Source of the DNA: Pseudomonadota bacterium
GTDB taxonomy: Bacteria; Pseudomonadota; Alphaproteobacteria; Rhodobacterales; Rhodobacteraceae
Assembly (NCBI GenBank): GCA_021813365.1
Contig: JAKALB010000005.1
Location: 1 to 59,375 of the forward strand
Reading direction: 5' to 3'
DNA length: 59,375 bases
Shown: piece by piece, positions 54,805 to 59,375 of the stretch
Numbering within the stretch: the stretch's first letter is position 1
Layout of the letters: each line of letters starts with the position of its first letter
The notes under the pieces: model-generated
What the model was told of the DNA's origin: nothing
Database searches by the model: none
The model's input: only the letters and a program-made list of their open reading frames with translations
Made by a program: the position numbers and the translations under genes

Positions 54805-54829
54805 CCCCTGCCCGCGTCGCAGGCAGGGG
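54805..54829. terminator. Hairpin between creatinase and L,D-transpeptidase genes
   Basis: CCCCTGCC-9 base loop-GGCAGGGG, located past the creatinase stop on the minus strand. There is no T-run on that strand, so a tentative terminator. Confidence 0.4.
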
Positions 54830-54857
54830 TTTGTGACCTTTCCGCCGCAGCGGCGGC

Positions 54858-56075
54858 CTAGCCGACGACGTTGAATTCGGGGCCGTAGGGATATCTGGTG
54901 ATGTCTTCGTTGCCGGTCTCGGTGATCACCAGAATGTCATGCTCGCGGTAACCGCCCGCTCCCGGCTGGCCCTCGGGAATGGTCAACATCGGCTCCATCG
55001 AGATCACCATGCCGGGCTCCAGCACCGTGTCGATGTCTTCGCGCAGCTCCAGGCCGGCCTCGCGGCCGTAATAGTGCGACAGCACCCCGAACGAGTGACC
55101 ATAGCCGAAGGTGCGGTATTGCAGCACCTGATGCTCTTCGAAGAAGGTGTTGAGCTTGCGGGTCACTTCGGCGCAGGTGACGCCGGGCTTGAGCAGGCTC
55201 ATCCCGTATTCGTGGGCGGCCAGGTTGATGTCCCAGATCCGCCTGGAGGCGGCATCGACTTCCTTCACGAACAGCGTGCGTTCCAGCGCGGTGTAATAGC
55301 CCGAAATCATCGGAAAGGTGTTCAGCGACAGGATGTCGCCGCGCCGGAGCTTGCGGCTGGTGACCGGGTTGTGCGCGCCGTCGGTGTTGATGCCCGACTG
55401 GAACCAGACCCAGGTGTCGCGGTATTCGGCATCCGGAAAGCGCCTGGCGATTTCCATCTCCATCGCGTCGCGGCCAGCCATGGCAATGTCGATCTCGCGC
55501 AGGCCTTCCCTGATCGCGTCGCGAATGGCAAAGCCGCCGACATCGGCCACCGCGGCGACATGGCGGATCAGCTCGATCTCGGCGGCGGATTTCCGCATCC
55601 GCTGTTCCATGGCGGCCGGGGCGATGTCGATGCCTTTGCGCGGCTTCAGGAAGGCGTTCAGCTTTTCGCTGCGTTCCAGTGTCAGGTGGTCGGCCTCGCA
55701 GCCGATGACCTTGCCCTCGCCGGTGACAGAGGCCACGGCGCGCCAGAAGTTGTCGCGCTGCCAGTCGGTATAGGTGATGTTGTCGCCGTGGCAGCGGCGC
55801 CAGGGCTGGCCGGCGTCGATGCCCGCCGAAATCGTCACGCTGTCGGTCCTGGTGACGACCAGGCCATAGGGACGGCCGAACGCGCAATAGAGGAAGCCAG
55901 AGTAATAGGCGATGTTCTGCATCGAGGTGAAGACGCAGGCATCCAGCCCGTGCACCTCCATCGCCTCGCGCAGCCCGGCCAGGCGCGCATCATATTCCGC
56001 AGCGGCAAAGGGCAGCACCCGATCGCCCTGATGAAAGCGGTAGCGTTGCGGACGTTCCGTCAGATCGGCTGTCAT
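54858..56075 (-). CDS. Creatinase (creatine amidinohydrolase)
   Basis: 405 residues. Long stretches fit the known creatinase sequence: FTSMQNIAYYSGFLYCAFGRP, TDWQRDNF, WFQSGINTDGAHNPVT, GYGHSFGVLSHYYGREAGLE and PEGQPGAGGYREHDIL. This M24-fold enzyme needs no metal and converts creatine to sarcosine and urea. Start ATG 56075 with GAGGT just before; ATG 56087 is possible. Sarcosine oxidase and urease are not adjacent. It adds a further methylated nitrogen compound to the betaine and carnitine theme. Confidence 0.92.
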   Translation of the reverse strand: MTADLTERPQRYRFHQGDRVLPFAAAEYDARLAGLREAMEVHGLDACVFTSMQNIAYYSGFLYCAFGRPYGLVVTRTDSVTISAGIDAGQPWRRCHGDNITYTDWQRDNFWRAVASVTGEGKVIGCEADHLTLERSEKLNAFLKPRKGIDIAPAAMEQRMRKSAAEIELIRHVAAVADVGGFAIRDAIREGLREIDIAMAGRDAMEMEIARRFPDAEYRDTWVWFQSGINTDGAHNPVTSRKLRRGDILSLNTFPMISGYYTALERTLFVKEVDAASRRIWDINLAAHEYGMSLLKPGVTCAEVTRKLNTFFEEHQVLQYRTFGYGHSFGVLSHYYGREAGLELREDIDTVLEPGMVISMEPMLTIPEGQPGAGGYREHDILVITETGNEDITRYPYGPEFNVVG

Positions 56076-56420
56076 GTCAGACCTCATGCTGGGGGTCCGA
56101 CCAGACCGGACGGGACCCCGAAAGGTCCCGGCGTACAGGACTGAAGCAGGTTTCCCTGCAAGCGGCGGGGCGCATGGCCCCTGCGAGGCGGCCCCTGTGA
56201 CGACGCCATCGTCACGGCTCGGCGGCAACATGCACCCGTCCTGACAGACAGTCAATCCGGGCGGGCAGGTGGCCGGGGGTGGCGCCCGGCATCAACGCAA
56301 GTCGCATCGCGCCCGGCTCGGCCCCAAGCTGCAGGCCGATCCTTCCCCGGTTTATGGACGCAACCGGCGCCCTGGCCGATATCGAGGCCACATGCAACTA
56401 CAACTGATAGAGGTGCTCTC
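56076..56420. other. Divergent regulatory region, creatinase / PepSY-like gene
   Basis: 345 bases. A hairpin GGGACC-CCGAAA-GGTCCC (56112-56129) lies near the creatinase leader. A 17-codon open frame (ATG 56354, TGA 56405) just ahead of the PepSY-like gene could be a leader peptide but has no support beyond position. Confidence 0.45.
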
Positions 56421-56897
56421 ATGAAACGTCATCTGGCTTGTGCCGTGTTTGCCCTGTCCCTGACCGGCATCGCCGCCTTTGCCGGCGGTTATGCCGACAC
56501 GATCCGGCAGGCCTATGAATCGGCCGGCTATTCCAATGTCGAAGTGCGGCAGGTGAACGGCCAATGGCTGGTCACGGCCGAAAAGGCCGGCGGGCAATTC
56601 CACTTCATCGTCGATCCCGGCACCGGCCAGGCGGTCAAGGTCGCCGACAACAGCCCGGACGCCGCGCTGTTCGACGACGGCGCCACCGGGTCCGGCACCG
56701 ACTCTGGCAGCGACTCTGGCAGCAACGGCGGCCTGATCAAGGGTCGGGTCCAGGGCGACATCTCGGGTCACAACACCGGCAGGAGCTCGGGCGGAGACGA
56801 CGATGCGGGTGGTGAGCATTCGGGCGGCGAGCATTCGGGCGGCGACGACAACGGCGGGGAGTCCGAATCGCATTCGGGCCCGGATTCCGACGACTGA
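56421..56897 (+). CDS. Secreted PepSY-like acidic protein
   Basis: 158 residues. Signal peptide MKRHLACAVFALSLTGIAAFA. A short PepSY-like region (IRQAYESAGYSNVEVRQVNGQW and FHFIVDPGTGQAV) is followed by a ~75-residue tail rich in Ser, Gly and Asp with two GGEHS repeats, ending PDSDD. Possibly binds metal ions or polymers at the periplasm. GAGGTGCTCTC precedes ATG 56421. Confidence 0.78.
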   Translation: MKRHLACAVFALSLTGIAAFAGGYADTIRQAYESAGYSNVEVRQVNGQWLVTAEKAGGQFHFIVDPGTGQAVKVADNSPDAALFDDGATGSGTDSGSDSGSNGGLIKGRVQGDISGHNTGRSSGGDDDAGGEHSGGEHSGGDDNGGESESHSGPDSDD

Positions 56898-57043
56898 CGC
56901 CAGGGCAACCGGCCCGGGATCATCCGCGCCCGGCCTGGCGCGGATGATCCGTCCTCCAACCACAGGGGAGGGAATGCCAGCTTTCCGCCTTCAATCCGCG
57001 GTGATTCGGGCCCAAGCTGCCGCTGCGGGCCGCGGGCGGCAAT

Positions 57044-57096
57044 CCCGGGGGTTTCACACCCCCGGACCCCCGTGGGATATTTGGAGCAAGCTGAAA
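57044..57096 (+). repeat. Dispersed hairpin-plus-core element, copy 11
   Basis: Hairpin CCCGGGGGTTTCACACCCCCGG then TGGGATATTTGGAGCAAGCTGAAA, ending eight bases before the P1 peptidase start. Confidence 0.82.
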
Positions 57097-57104
57097 GAGG
57101 CCGG

Positions 57105-58094
57105 ATGCAGCCGGGTAAGCGCAATCTGATCACCGATGTTGCGGGGCTGCTGGTCGGCCAGGCCGAGGATCGTCGGCTGCGGTCTGGGGTCACTGTGCTG
57201 TTGGGCGAGGCGCCGCTTGTGGCGGGCGTGTCGGTGATGGGCGGTGCGCCGGGCACGCGCGAGACCGACATGCTGGCCCCTGACCGGCTGGTGCCGGCGG
57301 TGGATGCGCTGGTCCTGTCGGGCGGCAGCGCCTTCGGTCTGGATGCCTGCACCGGGGTGGCGGATGGCTTGCGGGCGCGTGGGCGGGGCTTTGCGGTGGG
57401 CGACCAGAGGGTGCCCATCGTGCCCGGAGCGATCCTGTTTGATCTGCTGAACGGTGGCGACAAGACCTGGAGCCGCAACCCCTATGCCGATCTGGGCCGG
57501 GCGGCGCTGGCGTCCGCCGGGCCGGATTTTGCGCTGGGCAGTGCCGGGGCGGGGTTTGGCGCGATGACCGGGCGCTGCAAGGGCGGGATGGGGTCGGCCA
57601 GTTGCGTGCTGGGCAGCGGGATCACCGTGGGCGCGCTGGTGGCGGTGAATGCGCTGGGCTCGGTGACGGTGGGCGATGGCCCGCAGTTCTGGGCCGCGCC
57701 CTGGGAGATGGGGGACGAGTTTGGCGGGCTGGGTCTGCCACGCCAGGCGCCGCCGCCGGACGATCCGGAGCCCCGCAAGCGGCTGGGAGAGGCGACGACG
57801 ATTGCCATCGTGGCCACCGATGCCGTGCTGACCAAGGCCGAGGCGCACCGGATGGCGGTGGCCGCGCATGACGGGATGGCGCGGGCGATCGTGCCCTCGC
57901 ATACGCTGCTGGACGGCGATCTGGTGTTTGCAGCGGCGACCGGGCGGCGGCCGCTGAGCGACCCGGTGCGCGACCAGTTCCAGATCGGTCATGCCGCCGC
58001 GACCTGTCTGGCCCGCGCCATCGCGCGCGGGGTTTACGAGGCGCGGGCGATGGCGGGCGATCTGCAGCCGGCCTGGCGCAGCCTGCATCGGTAG
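57105..58094 (+). CDS. P1 family peptidase (DmpA/6-aminohexanoate hydrolase type)
   Basis: 329 residues from ATG 57105. N-terminal hydrolase family with NLITDVAGLLVGQAED, GTR.TD.L region (GAPGTRETDMLAP), LVLSGGSAFGLDA, and the autocleavage site KGGMGSAS (Gly-Ser bond) of an Ntn-type nucleophile. It removes N-terminal residues from peptides or cleaves amide oligomers. The frame could be opened earlier inside the repeat, but that would give an unnatural N-terminus. Confidence 0.87.
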   Translation: MQPGKRNLITDVAGLLVGQAEDRRLRSGVTVLLGEAPLVAGVSVMGGAPGTRETDMLAPDRLVPAVDALVLSGGSAFGLDACTGVADGLRARGRGFAVGDQRVPIVPGAILFDLLNGGDKTWSRNPYADLGRAALASAGPDFALGSAGAGFGAMTGRCKGGMGSASCVLGSGITVGALVAVNALGSVTVGDGPQFWAAPWEMGDEFGGLGLPRQAPPPDDPEPRKRLGEATTIAIVATDAVLTKAEAHRMAVAAHDGMARAIVPSHTLLDGDLVFAAATGRRPLSDPVRDQFQIGHAAATCLARAIARGVYEARAMAGDLQPAWRSLHR

Positions 58095-58117
58095 GGCGGG
58101 CCACCACGGAGGGGCAT

Positions 58118-58570
58118 TCACCACCGGCCGAGCGCGCCCTCGTCCTCGTCCCTGGCGGCGACCCATGCCGCGCCTTCCGCGCCCACTTCCTTCTTCCAGA
58201 AGGGCGCGCGGGATTTCAGGTAGTCCATCAGGAACTCTGCCGCCTGAAACGCCGCCTCGCGGTGGGGGGAGGCGGTGGCGACCATCATGATCGGATCACC
58301 GGGGTGCAGCGTGCCGAAGCGGTGGATCACCAGCGCATCGACCAGCGGCCAGCGGGCCAATGCCTGCCCCATGATCTCGGTGATGGCGGCCTGCGTCATG
58401 CCGGGATAATGCTCGATCTCCATCCTCTGCAGCCCGCCCCCTTGCGGCTGGCCCGCATCGCGCACCACGCCGGTGAAGCTGACCACGGCCCCGGCGCCGG
58501 AAACGCGGGCGGTGAAGGCGTTCAGCTCGGCGCCGGCATCGAAGGCCTCGGCCTGGACGCGCAGATCCAT
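58118..58570 (-). CDS. moaE: Molybdopterin synthase catalytic subunit MoaE
   Basis: 150 residues. GAVVSFTGVVRD near the start, MEIEHYPGMTQ, HRFGTLHPGDPIMMVA with following SPHREAAFQAAEFLMD, and RAPFWKKEV with the active-site lysines. With MoaD it adds two sulfurs to precursor Z. One base after moaD. Confidence 0.94.
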   Translation of the reverse strand: MDLRVQAEAFDAGAELNAFTARVSGAGAVVSFTGVVRDAGQPQGGGLQRMEIEHYPGMTQAAITEIMGQALARWPLVDALVIHRFGTLHPGDPIMMVATASPHREAAFQAAEFLMDYLKSRAPFWKKEVGAEGAAWVAARDEDEGALGRW

Positions 58571-58571
58571 T

Positions 58572-58817
58572 CTAGCCTCCGGTCATCGGCGGGAAGAAGG
58601 CGACCTCGCGCACACCGGCCAGCGGCGCATCGAAGGACGACAGCTTTTGATCCAGGGCCACGCGCAGGCTGTTCAGGTCGGCAAAGGCCGCGGCATAGCG
58701 CGGCTCGCGGGCCTTGAGCTCTTCGATCAGCTGGGCGACCGTCGCGGCCCGGGTTTCGACCCGTTCCCGCGGCAGGCCGATGCGCTCGCGCACCCAGGCG
58801 AAATACAGCAGATCCAT
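58572..58817 (-). CDS. moaD: Molybdopterin synthase sulfur carrier subunit MoaD
   Basis: 81 residues, ubiquitin-like fold, starts MDLLYFAWVRERIGL and ends in the diagnostic Gly-Gly (PPMTGG). The C-terminal glycine is adenylated and thiocarboxylated. Between pgsA (3 bases) and moaE. Confidence 0.94.
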   Translation of the reverse strand: MDLLYFAWVRERIGLPRERVETRAATVAQLIEELKAREPRYAAAFADLNSLRVALDQKLSSFDAPLAGVREVAFFPPMTGG

Positions 58818-58820
58818 GGT

Positions 58821-59375
58821 CTAGTCCTTCAGGAAGGGCAGGGACTTGCGGAAGTAATCCCAGCCGGTCAGCGCCGTCAACACGGCGGCGATCCAGATCA
58901 GGAACAGCCCGGCCCAGGTGGCATAGGAGGAACAGCCCCGCGTCCCGCAGGAGCGGATCGGGTCGGCCAGGCCCTTGGCGACCAGGCCGGCATATTCCTC
59001 GACCGTCTTGCCTTGCCGTGCGATGCCTTCCAGATGCTCGAGACCGGTGCCCAGGAACAGCACCGCGATGGCGATCATCTGCGCGGTGGTTTTCCATTTG
59101 GCCAGCCTGGTCACTTTCAGCAGCCCGGCCTTCGATCCAAGATATTCCCGCAGCCCACCGACAAAGACCTCGCGGAACAGGATCACCGTGGCGGGCAGGA
59201 TCAGCCAGGGGTTCATGCCGGAATAGCCGGTCAGGATCAGCAGGGCGATCACCACCATCGCCTTGTCGGCGATCGGGTCCAGCATGGTGCCGAACTTCGA
59301 TTCCTGTTTCCACAGCCGGGCCAGATAGCCGTCGAAGTAATCGGTGATCGCGGCCGAGACGAACAGAGATCGGAA
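58821..59375 (-). CDS. pgsA: CDP-diacylglycerol--glycerol-3-phosphate 3-phosphatidyltransferase (N-terminus cut)
   Basis: The frame enters from the right edge; ~184 residues are visible. The CDP-alcohol phosphatidyltransferase motif DGYLAR-x8-G-x3-D-x3-D is seen as DGYLARLWKQESKFGTMLDP with IADK. Transmembrane helices around MVVIALLILTG, LILPATVILFREVF and LFLIWIAAVLTAL. It makes phosphatidylglycerophosphate. The order pgsA-moaD-moaE fits Rhodobacterales. The first three codons at the edge (TTC CGA TCT) may be adapter rather than gene. Confidence 0.9.
   Translation of the reverse strand, partial: FRSLFVSAAITDYFDGYLARLWKQESKFGTMLDPIADKAMVVIALLILTGYSGMNPWLILPATVILFREVFVGGLREYLGSKAGLLKVTRLAKWKTTAQMIAIAVLFLGTGLEHLEGIARQGKTVEEYAGLVAKGLADPIRSCGTRGCSSYATWAGLFLIWIAAVLTALTGWDYFRKSLPFLKD

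Noticed and set aside
56354-56407. 17-codon leader frame before the PepSY-like gene
   Set aside because: No ribosome site and no biased composition; could not be separated from chance.

Overview
The window (59.4 kb, high GC, very dense coding) looks like chromosomal DNA of an alphaproteobacterium of the order Rhodobacterales (Rhodobacter/Paracoccus-type). The pointers are a 44-residue aa3-type cytochrome c oxidase subunit IV, a Mcl1-type malyl-CoA/beta-methylmalyl-CoA lyase, phaA/phaB, a TIGR02302 (DUF4175) membrane protein after lysA, ftsE-ftsX next to a zinc-ribbon protein, and a GlxA/CdhR-type regulator beside carnitine genes. No rRNA, tRNA, CRISPR array, insertion sequence or prophage was recognised by eye.

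Layout. 1-8391: a minus-strand catabolic cluster (CaiD-like hydratase, ADP-forming acyl-CoA synthetase, acyl-CoA dehydrogenase, SDR, carnitine dehydrogenase-thioesterase fusion, DUF849 cleavage enzyme) with a divergent CdhR-like regulator. Read together it is a candidate route gamma-butyrobetaine -> crotonobetainyl-CoA -> carnitine -> 3-dehydrocarnitine -> glycine betaine plus acetoacetate. 8412-12719: YdeI-like protein, M3 peptidase, and an amino-acid ABC permease and binding protein without an ATPase. 13135-24864: extradiol dioxygenase, YdhR/HxlR divergent pair, GNAT, mobA, a papain-like lipoprotein candidate, small cytochrome oxidase subunit, ispB, DUF2007, tRNA methyltransferase, DUF465, DMT transporter, phaB, phaA, an EAL phosphodiesterase and 3-methyladenine glycosylase.

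25246-45642: TlpA thioredoxin divergent from argH-lipoprotein-ATP-grasp-lysA-TIGR02302, then mcl1, accA, the ftsE-ftsX-plsC operon, a zinc-ribbon protein, D-amino-acid transaminase, an RTX protein whose frame is split by an in-frame TGA, DUF1244, an N-formylglutamate amidohydrolase-like protein, pyk, and rpmI-rplT. 45845-59375: pheS and pheT, panB-panC with three small membrane proteins, an L,D-transpeptidase lipoprotein, creatinase, a secreted acidic PepSY-like protein, a P1 peptidase, and pgsA-moaD-moaE running off the right edge.

Metabolic theme: carnitine-type betaines and creatine (methylated osmolytes) could be broken down to acetoacetate, betaine and sarcosine; PhaA, PhaB and Mcl1 fit acetyl-CoA assimilation by the ethylmalonyl-CoA pathway, of which only parts are here.

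Between transcription units there is a recurrent compound element: a GC-rich hairpin followed by a conserved core of the form GGGATATTT-N4-CAAGnTGAA. Eleven copies are listed, several as inverted pairs; two lie as perfect 52-bp inverted copies inside the carnitine cluster. The last nine bases of the window equal the start of the common Illumina adapter, so the right end is probably a contig end carrying an artefact.
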